Below are positions 1-11,253 of a stretch of 64,000 nt of DNA, one piece after another. The notes below the pieces were generated by a model, which was given only the letters and a program-made list of their open reading frames with translations, made no database searches and had not been told where the DNA came from. Within the stretch, counting starts at the first letter, position 1; the number at the start of each line of letters is the position of its first letter. This DNA is from Juglans regia (lineage: Eukaryota; Streptophyta; Magnoliopsida; Fagales; Juglandaceae). The DNA lies in contig NC_049903.1 in the NCBI RefSeq assembly GCF_001411555.2, positions 17,589,234 to 17,653,233 of the forward strand, given 5' to 3'. Both the position numbers and the translations under genes were made by a program.

Positions 1-1301
1 AATGTTGAACGCAAGTAAGCCGAAATCCACTTATCACGTCGACTGTAAAGATTTTGAAGCCAATTATTTTCTCCTAACCCATACTTCACTAATATCGAAC
101 TCCATTCCTTCTCGAACTCATCTCTTGTAATTGTCTCATGGATTCAATGACGAAAATCTTTTTGAAAGTTTAGAAATTTGTTATACACATGAGACAAGTG
201 TTCGGGAAACTTTTGTAAAATGTGCCACAAGCACAACCTATGAGTCGTATTTGGGAGTACCTCTTTAATGGTCTTCACCATCGCCTCTTGTCATCTTCTC
301 AATAATCATATATATGATTCGGTTGTTTCATTAATCAACAAAGCACAACCAAACATTATGGTTTGGTAATGCTGGTTAACTCCAGAAAACGGCACAAATG
401 GTATCTTATAAATATTAGTCAGGTACATGACATCAAATGTGACAACATCTCCAAAATATTGGTATGCAGCTCTAGATTGAGCATCTGCCCAAAAACAACT
501 TTCCATGTACCCATCCTCATCAACTTGCATAGAGTAAACAAAGTCGGGCTCTTTGCATTGTCAATCAAGAAAGTAGGCATATAACCTTTGTGCATCCCCC
601 CATCTTCAAATAATTTTCTCCTTTTGTTTTCCAAGTAATTTTCAACATCCTTTCCAATACAACCAATATTAAAGTCTCCACATGATTCTTTACTCAACAC
701 CGACATTATCTTCTTTGTCGGTACACCAAACTCTTTCAAAGTCATAATAAGTTTTTTTTTGGACTTTAGGAACTCCCTTATGTCCACGTAGAAAACTCGT
801 ACTTCTCGATGTAAGTAAAACATGGTTATGTTCAAGCACAAAATTGTTAACTATCCATTTTTTACCATCTTTTTTTTATTCCCATCAAAACTTTACATCC
901 AATATTTGTCTCAGCAGGTCCAAGAATTGTTCGTTCTTTTTGTTTTCGACTTTCCTGCCGGTATCCTTCCCTTGAGCAAACTAGTCTACTGCAATTAGTT
1001 TTTTCTCATCTTTAGACAAGCGAGTATGATTGGTCCGAATTGCAAAACATTTTCGTCTTGCATATGTCTTGTAAAATGCTTGGGCGTCTTCCATATCGTC
1101 AAATACCATACCAATGAATGGCTCCAAAGGACCACTACTCGAAGAGAAAATTAAATTGACTCCATCATCCATACTCACTCCATCTTCGACATTCACTCTA
1201 TCTTCTAAATTCACTCCCTCTTCCCAATTCACATTACATTTTTCTTCTACACTTTCAGCCTCAAGTCCTACATCCTCAACTTCTGGACAATTTCCATACA
1301 T
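1..1301 (-). pseudogene. FAR1-related sequence (FRS) / MULE-derived gene, degenerate and cut by the window edge
   Basis: Read on the minus strand. The N-terminal part (1301 to 981) is an acidic leader followed by the start of a FAR1 DNA-binding domain, with GMVFDDMEDAQAFYKTYARR and FAIRTNHTRL visible. The domain continues in another frame near 880-840 as KWIVNNFVLEHNHVL, the usual W...HNH end of this zinc-binding domain. A linker follows (841 to about 580), then the start of the MULE transposase core (530 to 306; GDVVTFDVMYLTNIYKIPFV and FGCALLINETTESY). At 60 to 1, DKWISAYLRST is recognisable further along the same family. FRS proteins are transcription factors derived from Mutator-like transposases. 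Here the frame changes several times and stops interrupt it, so this is a decayed copy or relic. Its C-terminus lies left of position 1. Family assignment is confident; loss of function is inferred from the frame breaks. Confidence 0.8.
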
Positions 1302-1649
1302 CGTTATCTCAACTTCATCACTATTAGAACATGAAATTTGATCCTTCTATAGAAAATAACTACATTACAACTTCAGTAGTAGTTATAAAAAGAGTGGAAA
1401 ATTAAATTGCATTAATATCTATTTTATAATAAAACTAATTTATAATATAGAAATCTTAAACACCAAATTAAATTGCATTAATTTAGAAACATACAATTCT
1501 GAAGCTTAGCTAAAATTAATCTCTAGACACCTTCTTATCATCAACATTAATTTTCTTTTTGGGCGGGGCACTCGTGCCAAAGAAAAGCCATTGATTTCAT
1601 GAAATGTAAAATCATCAACACTACTTCCACATCTCCAAACATTTTTATA

Positions 1650-1683
<34 letters not shown>

Positions 1684-2640
1684 ACATGGTTCTGTATAAT
1701 TTTAGATTGAAGTACTGTATTGCGAAGAAATATGCTATAAGTTTTCTTGTGTGGTTCTAGGATCATGAATGTGCATTCTTTGATTCAGCGGACTGGGCAT
1801 TATGCAAGGTGATTGCTTTGCTCCCATGACTTAACTTATTTCTCATATTACTTAGTTATCTGTTTGAAACCTTTTTTTTTTTGTGGAAAATAAAAAATAT
1901 ATTGTATGCAACTGCTCATGTACAGCAAGGTGTTGGAGTAAATCAGAAATCAATAACAGAAGTAGAGACCTTCTGACCAAAATTACAGAGAAAAAGAAAA
2001 TGGAAGATCTTGTGTGATAAAGGCTATGGTGGCAAAACAGACCCGTAGGAAATATACCCAAATTGAAAGATTACCATGTATGGGCCGAGGAGATGGCGGA
2101 AACGGACAGACGGTGATGGACGACGGTGAAAGATTACCATGTATGGGCTGAAAGGCACTCCTACGGCGGCTCGAATGATGAAGGGCTGCTGAAGGATTCA
2201 TTCCATCGGGTGTGATAGGGCTCTCCAATTGATCTAGTGTGATTAGCTTCAACTTGTTTTGAGTAGACTTGTTGATGTGGCTTGTTCTCATTAAGGGCTA
2301 TTAAGGCCAAATAAACAATCGGACCTCTCCAAGGCGGTTTTGTTCATAAATGGCTTAAAGCTGCCATGGAATGTACTTGTTCTATTACTCTTTATCTAGT
2401 GAATAATATCAAGAATTGCCCTAAAACCAACTTTGGTCCTAGACATCAGGGAAAAGTTCTCATTTTTTTCTCTCCAAATTGCATAGACTACCGTTGCTGA
2501 AAGTTGTCAACAACTTCCCAAACCAAACTATATACCAAACTATATACATATATATACTAGGTCAGCAATCGAGCCAAGCTGAGGTAGGTGTGAATTAAGA
2601 AAAACACTATAGGAAACCAGCCAGAGGAATCGCGGGGAAA
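1302..2640. other. Non-coding stretch, no gene recognised
   Basis: No convincing coding region. The only structure is a 21-bp direct repeat (gaaagattaccatgtatggg core) at 2065-2085 and 2128-2148, 63 bp apart. On the minus strand both copies read PIHGNLS, but the surrounding open frame has no recognisable domain. Confidence 0.6.
1645..1683. repeat. (TA)n microsatellite
   Basis: An almost uninterrupted run of alternating T and A, with one G interruption near its left end. Confidence 0.9.
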
Positions 2641-2689
2641 CCGTGTCCCACATGACAACATGTAAACGATAGCGTTTACTCTTTCATCC

Positions 2690-2959
2690 GTCTTCCCTTT
2701 TTCATTTCATTTCAAATTTTTTTTTCATCTTCCCTTAGTTTTCCACCTTCCCACTCGAAATCTCCCTTTCCAGCAGATCCTTTTCTTGCAACAATTAAAT
2801 TCGACCGCAAGCATGAGAAAAATGGGAAACTCCAAGAACTCTCTTCTCGTCTTCACACCTCCCCCTCCTCCCAGAGATTAGCTCACTTCTCAGACACTAC
2901 ATTGTTGTTCCCAATTTGATATTCTATCAAAACCAATTTTTGTACACACTAATCGAGAA
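2690..2959 (+). other. CT-rich stretch ending in a splice-donor-like site (possible orphan leader exon)
   Basis: About 270 bp are strongly pyrimidine-rich, as in plant 5' leaders, and end at GAGAAG/GTAAGT, a perfect donor consensus. No downstream coding exon was found before the MITE at 3661. It may be a leader exon of a lost or unrecognised gene, or chance. Confidence 0.25.
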
Positions 2960-3660
2960 GGTAAGTGTTGTGTTATTCCAATCTTAGCCTAATTTCTTTT
3001 TTCTTTTTTTTCCAGTCCCTCTGAATATCGTTGATTAAAATTAGCTTATTGTTCTTAATTGTTTCTCATCTCCCTGATTTCATTTAAGGTTTCACATTAG
3101 GAATTGTAGAGACTTTTCTGTGTTGCTCAAAATGTGGCGATCGCTTCTTCACTTTTGATTTGATTGTTATTTTAGGGGCATAAAGAAATTTTGAGAGTTT
3201 CAGTTTGATTAAGAAAAGTTCCTGATTTTCTTCTTATTCCGGATTCAACAATGGGCATTTCTTCAGCAAACTTTGTCTGTGTTATTTTGAGAGTCTTGGT
3301 TTGATTAGTATTCTTTGTCTATGTTATCGCCGATCGCAAGTCTATATTTTTAGTTCATTCTTCCAAACCCAAAATCACAGAGTTTTTCTTCCAAACCTAG
3401 AGGCAATCTCTTCTTCTTTTTGAAATCTAAATTTTCCAGTCAGATGGTACCTCGGATTTTCCAGTTGAAGTGTTGCAGTCTTCTTCTCAATTTACAGATG
3501 GGTTTCGAAATGGGTTTGGGTTTGGGCATTTCTCTCTTCTCAAATGTTTCTTCTTGCTCAGACATCTTCCCGATTTTTATTTTTTATTTTTAATCTAACC
3601 GACGTGGCAAACTCGATTACCCAGTGGTTGTGCATACCGGTTGTATGCAGCATAATTGGG

Positions 3661-3990
3661 CTTGTTTGGAAAAAATGTTTATCTCAAAATTCTCATCTCA
3701 TTTCATCTCTTTCCTAAACATCACTCAAATATAAATATTTTCAAATTAATTATTACAACTTTTTCAAACAAATCATAACTTTTACAAACTTTCAAACAAA
3801 AAATGAAATACAATTCAACTTTTTTAAATTTTCAAATAAAAATTATATTTTAATAATATTTTAAATTTATAATATTTTTTCAACTTTTTATTTTTCATTT
3901 TTTAAAACTTCACAAAATATTAATTCAAACTATTTTATTATTATTTATAAATTATTTTATTATTATTCATAAAAAATTTATCTCACCTTG
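3661..3990. mobile_element. MITE of the window's common family (GATGAGATGAG-type ends)
   Basis: The ends carry ATCTCATTTCATCTC and TTTATCTCACCTT, with an AT-rich body containing the shared strings TTTTCAAATTTTAAAA and ACAATTCAACTTTTT. Similar copies lie at about 10195, 32758, 34712, 36613, 36958, 43083 and 60582. No target duplication was resolved for this copy. Confidence 0.6.
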
Positions 3991-4953
3991 AAGGGTCGAC
4001 ATTTTAACTAGGGACACCCCAACTTGCAGATTGGCAATCAATATTGTAAAGTACTTAATGTAATATGATTCCTGGGCATGCAGTGATATGATATCTCTAG
4101 ATCTATCTGCAGTTTTATATTAATTATGCATGCAAAAAGCTTGATATATTAATCATTTTCTCTCTCTTTTTTTTCTTTATGGGTTACGGATTTTTTTCTC
4201 TTCCTTCAATTCCTTAAAAGCTAAGAAAAACAGCTACAACTTTTATTAATATTGGCAGCTTTTTGCTGCGGATAATACGCTCAGTGATCCTCACTCATGA
4301 ACTGCTGCTAATTAATGTTGGTCTATAGCTCTTCTTTCTGTTGTTTTCTTTTATGATCGAAAGCTTTGAAAAAAAAAAAATAACAGTACCTGGTTAGCTT
4401 TCAAGTTAGTACAAATTGTTATTTATTTATTTATTAACTTGGGTCACATACGGAGGTCATGAACTTTAGGTCATGAACTTTTTGCATGCTCTTGCTAGAA
4501 GAGATCAGAAAGGAAGAAGAATGAGTTTCTGCTTCTACTTCATCTATCTCAGACTACCTCAAATCTATTTTAAACAGTACGGCGCGCACGCGTTGGCCGG
4601 TGAAAAGGCACGAGTCCAAAATCAACAAAATTATTCAACACCAATTCAAAGCTTAATAGGTCATGACGATGTGGACTTTGCAGAGCAGGTCTGTTTTTAG
4701 TGAGATCTACATAATGATCAAGTCTTTAGCAAAAAAATGTTGTATTAATACATGGTGTTATATATGATGTTAAGTTGGACGTTGCAACATTCGTTTTGTA
4801 CGTTTTGTATGCATATAATTCATATATCCTGATGCTACATATAACGTACCTTTTGTACGTTTCGCATCATGGTGTTACATATAAACCAAGCATCCTCGTT
4901 TGGTTTTATGATAATTCATATATCCTCCTACGTACTACATGGAATTGAGATCT

Positions 4954-5260
4954 CACTACAATAAATACCTTTTCTTTTTTTTAAGGAGGGACTGTGGTCG
5001 GAAAAAGGGCATGCTTAGTGGAAAAAAAATGTTTCCCATCAATGTGTCGTGGGAGATTCGTGGCATATACCTGGTGAAGAAAAATCATTTTATCCACCAA
5101 AACCATAGTTCATGGAAAAAGCCATTTTTTTGCCACGACATCAATGGCGGATAAAGCATCTTCATTTCATGGCAAATAAAGTCTATAACATGACATTGTG
5201 GTGAGAAATAATACCATTCTCCATGGAAGAAGTTCGTGACAAATATTCTGTGTCCATGAA
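4954..5260. mobile_element. Possible CACTA (EnSpm-like) terminal fragment
   Basis: CACTACAATAAATACC at 4954 resembles a CACTA terminus. The next 250 bp contain scattered short motifs around GTGGCA/TGCCACGAC, as in subterminal repeats. The opposite terminus and a 3-bp target duplication were not found. Confidence 0.35.
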
Positions 5261-6746
5261 TAATTCTTTGTCCATGAATAATTATGTGTCCTAGAGTTCT
5301 TGATTAAAGTGATCTAGAGCCTAAAAAGAAAGAGATAGATCATATAGTATTTATTAAGCATTCTGCTCGATTAATTCACTTGAACAATTATAAATAATGG
5401 GGTTCAATTTATATGTTTATCTGTCTTTTACTCTAAGTTTTTGAGATCAACTAAGAACTCTAAAGAACCCAAATCCTAGTACATGTGCATGGACATGACA
5501 TCGTTAGTAGTTTATGTCTTAAGAAAAAAAAAATCTAGTTACTCCATTCCATTGGATTGAGTGAGTACGATTCACGATGAGTGGCTTAAAATTGACTCTA
5601 ATTTTTCATTTTATGGACATGGATTATTAATGTTAAAATGTATCCTATCCAATGATTAATGATATTTGTGATATGGCATGGTGACCTAAGTTGCATCGGA
5701 TTACTATTTGCAAAGAAACTACATGATGTTCAATTTACAATTGATAAAGATGCAATCATTCTCGGCTGAACGCTTTCTTTTTCTTTTTACTTTTTTCTTT
5801 TTTTTTTTCTCCTCCACCTATGTGAAAATGGGCCCGAAAGATACTTGGATTCAAATTTGAATACAAAGGAAATTGAGCCTAAATTGGATTCACCATAAAA
5901 GTAACTTGGCCCAACCTATTCATGCCACTTTCTAAGTGATTTGGTGTCGAGTGTTTTACCTGCTTGTATGGATTACCCAACTCTTCTGATTTGTTTTATT
6001 AGCGTATCTTTAAGGTCCAATTTCAGTTAAAGTTACACCGTAAGAGTTTCATTTTTTATTTTCTAAACAAGCTCGATATATTGTAACGAAAAATTACAAA
6101 AATACATGACCAGTGTAAGGAGTAGGGGGACCCTAACAAACACATTTCTTAGCTAATTCAGCACTATATAAAAAGAAAAAAAAAAGAAATGGGCCCTGGA
6201 GACAAATAAATGTTTCTTGTCCTTCCTTGCTAAGATGGAGTTGCACCAAGTGTTAGTTTTTATACAATCAAAGACTGATTGTAGTTCCATGACTGTAGGT
6301 CATGGTGATTGTAGTGACTACATTTTGTCTTGAAGTGGCTATTGAGGAAGTTCATTGTCTCGTCTTCACGATTCTGTGGCCAAATAGAACAACTCTTATA
6401 ATAAGAAGCTAGTTAAAAAATACGAACTCCATCGCATTATATGTCGTCGCAAAACCCCACAGTCTCCCAAAGGAGTACATATGATTCTTGCGTCGGGGAC
6501 AAAGGTAAAAAAAGTGGGGCTCGTGGGTTGTGGTGGAAAGAGAGTGCCAAGGAACCAAAGAGCAGGTGGTATTTTTCGGGTGCCAAAGGTTCGAATATTT
6601 TACTAAACTCTTTACATATAAGAATATCCTAGCAAAATCTGAGAAAAACAATAAGAAAAACAATAAAGAAAGCAATAGGATAGAGGCGAAAATGGACCAA
6701 TTAAAATTTGGACCAACTCTGGTAAACTTCTGAATCTGTGACAGCA
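5261..6746. other. Non-coding stretch, no gene recognised
   Basis: AT-rich, with homopolymer runs and only short open frames of unremarkable composition. The 67- and 116-residue frames near 6409-6759 overlap on opposite strands and match no known domain. Confidence 0.5.
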
Positions 6747-7325
6747 TGTGGTGTAACACCCCAATCCCGCAGGGATCGAAGAGTTACTCCCTATAACTTA
6801 AAACTCACAATTCATCAATATATTTATAGACTCCAAAATATAAAGTCATCAGAATACTAAAAACACTCTTAATAAAATCTGCCACTTTTCAGAAATCTTC
6901 TATGAGTAATCCATTATGCATAAATAATCATCTCATTGATACTCCATAATCCTGATCCTTAGCTGGATTATTCAAAATCATCTGAAAAATATAGGAGATA
7001 AGGGGTGAGTTATCAACAACTCAGTAAGCAGGGGACATATACTAGTGTGTAAACATGAGCATTTACAGAGATCAGAATGTAGAACAAAATATTTTCATTT
7101 TCAGAGTGCGGAAGCAGAACATATTATCAAAATATCAGAGCGAAAATTCATAAATAATTTCATTCAAAAATATCCTTTGGCATAGCATAAATGATCATTA
7201 TCATCATCAGAACATCATATCAGAATAGAGGCCATGTATAACCCCCGTGCTAGGGTTGTGCATCTGCAGATGGCCAAGCAGAACATAAATCACTCTGTTA
7301 CCAAGGTGTGCACTCAAAACAAAGA

Positions 7326-7497
7326 CCACTACTATAACTCGTGGTTGGGCTGTATCCACTATTATTACCCGTGGTTGGGCCGTATCCACTATTATAACTC
7401 GTGGTTGGGTCGTATCCACTATTATTACCTGTGGTTGGGCCGTATCCACTATTATTACCTGTGGTTGGGCCGTATCCATTATTATCACCCATGGCAG
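7326..7497. repeat. Minisatellite, about 30-bp unit, 5-6 copies
   Basis: The unit is close to CGTATCCACTATTATTACC plus CGTGGTTGGGC, varying at a few positions between copies. It lies inside the solo LTR. Both strands stay open across it only because 30 is divisible by three; no protein is claimed. Confidence 0.9.
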
Positions 7498-8665
7498 GGC
7501 TATAACTGAATCGAGTGGAAATAGAATCAAATTCAGAATCAGAGAGTCATGCCAAACGTTTTCAGAATTCACGTCTTATCCAAACAGAGTACTGAACAAA
7601 ATCTTCAGAACAGAACAAAATCATATCACAACATAATTTATGCACAAATTTCATATTCGCTCACTTTTTCAAAGTTCAGAAACAAAATATCAAAAATAAG
7701 CTCATGTCTACACCGGTCATGACAGAAAATACTTTATTCTTAAACAAAATCTCATGAGTAATGCAGAACAAATAACTGAGGTAGCTCAAATTTATTTTCA
7801 TAACCAAATATGTATATTTTTCAAAAATCAACCTCAGCTCATTTTATTTTAATGCAAAATCTAGTATAGAAACCCCTCTTACCTGGACTTCTTAGTTTTT
7901 CAGAATTTTCCTCAAAATGTCAAACAATTAACAATTGTCACCTATAAAATAATCTCATATTTCGATATTCAATCCTACGCTTCTAAAATAACCTATTAAA
8001 TTCCTCAAAACCTAAAATTTCAAAGCATCACTTTCTAAAATCATCACTGTTGATTTAATAACTATGACTAAAACATTTAAAATTCAGACCTATTGATTAT
8101 TGAAAACCAACTATAAATTTTAATACTGGATAATATAATTATCCCAAAATATTTTAAAATAAACCATAACTACTTTTCAAATAGTCTAAACTATATCTAA
8201 AGTGTAAAAATTACATTACACCAATATTGTTTACTCTAAAAATAAAACTTTACTTAATAACATGTTAAAATACTTAAGTGATTTTCTGTAATCATAATTA
8301 AAATGTTTAAAATAAAATTTCACACTTACTGTAAAAATAATATGCTACCATTAGTACAATTTGAAAACTTATTTATTTTCTGTAAAATTTCTTATACTTT
8401 CCGCATAAATCATGCAAAAACAGATTTAATAAAAATAAAATTTCAAATTGAAACCATCTAATAATAAGGGCAAAATTATAATTTCATATCTAAATAATAT
8501 GTAGTAAAGGGTATTAATGTAATTTCTCCCTTCTTTGAAAACCAACCACATGTCAAAAACTGTGTAAAATAGAAAACGTGCATGGCAGGGCTTACCCAAG
8601 GAGAAAACATGTGGTAGCGAGGGGCTAGGCAGACAGCAGTGATCTCGGCGGAGAACTGGACGAGT

Positions 8666-8682
8666 GAGAGAGAGAGAGAGAG
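8666..8682. repeat. (GA)n short tract
   Basis: A run of GA dinucleotides within the solo LTR. Confidence 0.8.
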
Positions 8683-10038
8683 ACCAACGAATGAGGAAAA
8701 AAATGAAAGAGATAGACTAAGCCGAGAGAGATTGACACGGAGGTGCTGTCGGTGGCTTACCGAAAGCGACGCGGCAGAAAAGGAGTGGCGTGGAGTGACC
8801 GTCGAAGTTCTCTGTGCCGGTGATAACGACGTGAAAGCGTTGGCACCTTGTGTGGTGGCTTTGAACGACAAGTGCACCGGCTGTGCGTTGCTATGTTTTC
8901 GGGGGCTAAAATAGAGTCTTGCATGAGGCGTTGCTACGGTGCACTGCTGTTGCTGGGCGTTTCCTGGACGTGGAGGCAGTGGTTGTTCCACGGTGGTCCC
9001 GTGGTTGACACTAGGAAAACGGGCTGCTGGGCTTCACGCGGTGGTGATGACAGCATTGAAGTTGGACGGTGGGAGGGGCATGCAACGCACCGATGTGGTT
9101 ACTTTCCCTATGGCAGTGCACGTAGTTTGTGGTTTAGTGTTGTTCTGCCATGGGGTTCACGGTTTGCCAAAGGCTAGGTGGTGGGGCTACCACACGATGG
9201 TTTACGTTGTACAAGGAGGAGTCGTGGTTGCTATTTGTGTGGGGAGGAGAGGCTACCGACTTGGGCAGAAATATTTTTGTTACTTGAAGCAAGTGATGTC
9301 GAGAGGTTATTGGAGAGATGCAGAGCGGAAACCCTAGATTTAATGGGTGAGTTTCTACTTGAGATTTTTATATAACGAAAAGCTAGTAAACCCTAGAGAA
9401 GAAAATGTGCATGACATGAAGACGTGAATGTCATGGGGTATGATCTTTGATCTCACGGCTTGGTGTTTGGGCATGCAAAAATTTGGGCTTTCTCTAAGAG
9501 TTTTAGGCTCGAGGTCTATTTTTAAAAAAAAAATCAAATGGTCTTTTCACACATAAAAATTCATAATTTTTTAAAACAACTTCGCACTGGGCCCGGGTGT
9601 TACATGTGGGGCACACACACCTATCTCTTTCCAGCAACAATAGTTAGATATGAAGGATTTGATGGTAGAGAATCTATTGGTTCGGTGTATGTGGTGAGGA
9701 GAAAAACTCCAAGAAGGGGTGGCGTGTGAGGCTCACACTCAATTGTTAGCGGCACTTGAGGCCCATGCGCGGCAATTTTTGCAAAATCGCCACTTCTCTC
9801 TAAACTATTTGCCGCCTAGGAGCCTTCTTGTGCCACACGTGTCTGTCCGATATTGTCAGAAAACTACATATCTATCTTTCGGCCTTGGAGGAATCAAAAC
9901 AACTAAGAAATGATAACAAACTTTATAGACAAAGTCGGTAGATGGAGAAAGAAGAGAAAGAGAGGGAGGAGGAGGAGGAGGAGGACTCTGGCAAAAAAAC
10001 CAGATCTAGGTTTGGAGGTTTTTCTAAGAAAGAGAGTG

Positions 10039-10117
<79 letters not shown>
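10039..10117. repeat. (GA)n microsatellite, about 78 bp
   Basis: A nearly pure GA run. It makes spurious Arg-Glu frames on the + strand and Leu-Ser frames on the - strand. Confidence 0.95.
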
Positions 10118-10118
<1 letters not shown>

Positions 10119-10194
10119 TAATAATGTAAGAGTTTCATTATTAATTCCTAGCTTCATATTCCAAATTACGTTTAGATGGTGAGGTGATTTCAGA

Positions 10195-10372
10195 TGATTT
10201 ATCAATAGTATTGTTTTGTGTGTCCCAATGATATGTATTTGAATGTATGAAATAGGTTGAGATATATGTTTAAATGTATGAAATAGGTTGAGATGGATTT
10301 AACTTTTTATGGAAAGTTGAAAAAATAGTGGGTCTTATTAATAATTGGTTTGAGATGGATTAAGGTAATCTT
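10195..10372. mobile_element. MITE fragment of the GATGAGATGAG-type family
   Basis: Contains GAAATAGGTTGAGAT twice and GGTTTGAGATGGATTAAGG, matching the family's terminal motifs. It looks internally deleted and duplicated. Confidence 0.45.
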
Positions 10373-10827
10373 TTTTTTTTCTAGGAAATAGACATCATTT
10401 CATTCACGAAATCGGAGTTTTAGCTGTGACTGGTCAATACAGAGAAAAAACTCAGATTACAAGCCAAACTACTCATCTGTGGAAAGCTTCCCTACACACA
10501 AATTTCTTTGCAATGGACATTGTCTTAACTTCTAGGAAGGCTAAAACAAAGCCCCCTAATCCACGGGTTAAGTCTTTTTGTGACGTGCCCTTGTTGCCTA
10601 AGGGCACATCTTCCTCTGCTAAGTGCCTCCTCCTAAAGACGTTCCTCAAGGACCCTTTCCCTGCCCCAGGTTCTTCAATTTAGAGTGTGTGCCACTCTCT
10701 CATTTCAGCCCAAAGGTTGGCAAAACTTCCATTCCATTTGTCACTAAGATTACTCGGATCAGTGAATTCCTCACCCCGGTATGTGATTATGTTACTCACT
10801 CGTGGGTTTTTGTCTACAATGATAGCT

Positions 10828-11023
10828 AGACTTGATCGTGCATTCTTCACAGGGCCTGTCCTCTCTAGCTCAACGAATCGCCTAACGCCAATTCAGATTG
10901 GAGGTGAAAATTTAGTCCTCTCAATAGTATATGTAAGGGGCTTTCCATTCCGTGACAGCGGTAGTGGAGGAAAAGAAATGGTGGGAGAAGGCCTACCTCA
11001 GTTTGGGTAGCCAATCGTGAGTG
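10828..11023. repeat. Direct duplication, copy 1 (about 196 bp)
   Basis: Starts AGACTTGATCGTGCA and ends CCAATCGTGAGTG. It is nearly collinear with 11057-11253, sharing GGAGGTGAAA, GGTGGGAG-type and GGCCTACCTCAGTTTGGGT blocks. Period about 230 bp. Confidence 0.85.
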
Positions 11024-11056
11024 AAAGAGGCCGCGTTTTAGTGTACCTTGACAATT

Positions 11057-11253
11057 AGACTTGACCGTGCACTCTTCGCAGGGCATATCCTCTCTAGCTC
11101 AATGGATCGACTAGCGCCAATGCAAATTGGAGGTGAAAGTTCATTCCTCCCAGTTGTATATTAAATAGGTTTTCCATGTCGTGACTGTGATGGTGGAGGA
11201 AAAGAAATTGTGGGAGCAGGCCTACCTCAGTTTGGGTGGCCAATCACGAGTGC
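11057..11253. repeat. Direct duplication, copy 2
   Basis: Starts AGACTTGACCGTGCA and ends CCAATCACGAGTG. It differs from copy 1 by scattered substitutions, many of them transitions, so the duplication is not recent. Confidence 0.85.

Larger units (their letters stand above)
6752..9604. mobile_element. Solo LTR (2,853 bp) with a perfect 5-bp target-site duplication
   Basis: It begins TGTAACACCC and ends GGGTGTTACA, a perfect 10-bp inverted terminal match starting TG and ending CA. TGTGG flanks it directly on both sides (6747-6751 and 9605-9609). That is the signature of an LTR retrotransposon insertion reduced to one LTR by recombination. TGTAACACCC ends are typical of plant Ty3/Gypsy LTRs (Tekay/del- or Tat-like), but the lineage cannot be fixed without internal sequence. 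It contains a 30-bp minisatellite and a (GA)n tract. Short open frames at 8476-9375 are coding noise. Confidence 0.85.

Noticed and set aside
7326..7497. Regularly spaced repeats as a CRISPR array
   Set aside because: The units are contiguous without spacers, and the DNA is a plant nuclear genome.
7234..7572. Repetitive YYYLWLGRIH-type frames on both strands
   Set aside because: Caused by a 30-bp minisatellite (divisible by three) inside a solo LTR.
8476..9375. Several overlapping 60-170-residue frames
   Set aside because: They overlap on both strands, contain a GA tract and match no known domain; they lie within the 2.85-kb solo LTR.
9903..10205. 100-residue Leu-Ser frame and its Arg-Glu counterpart
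   Set aside because: Produced by the (GA)n microsatellite at 10039-10117; no domain outside it.
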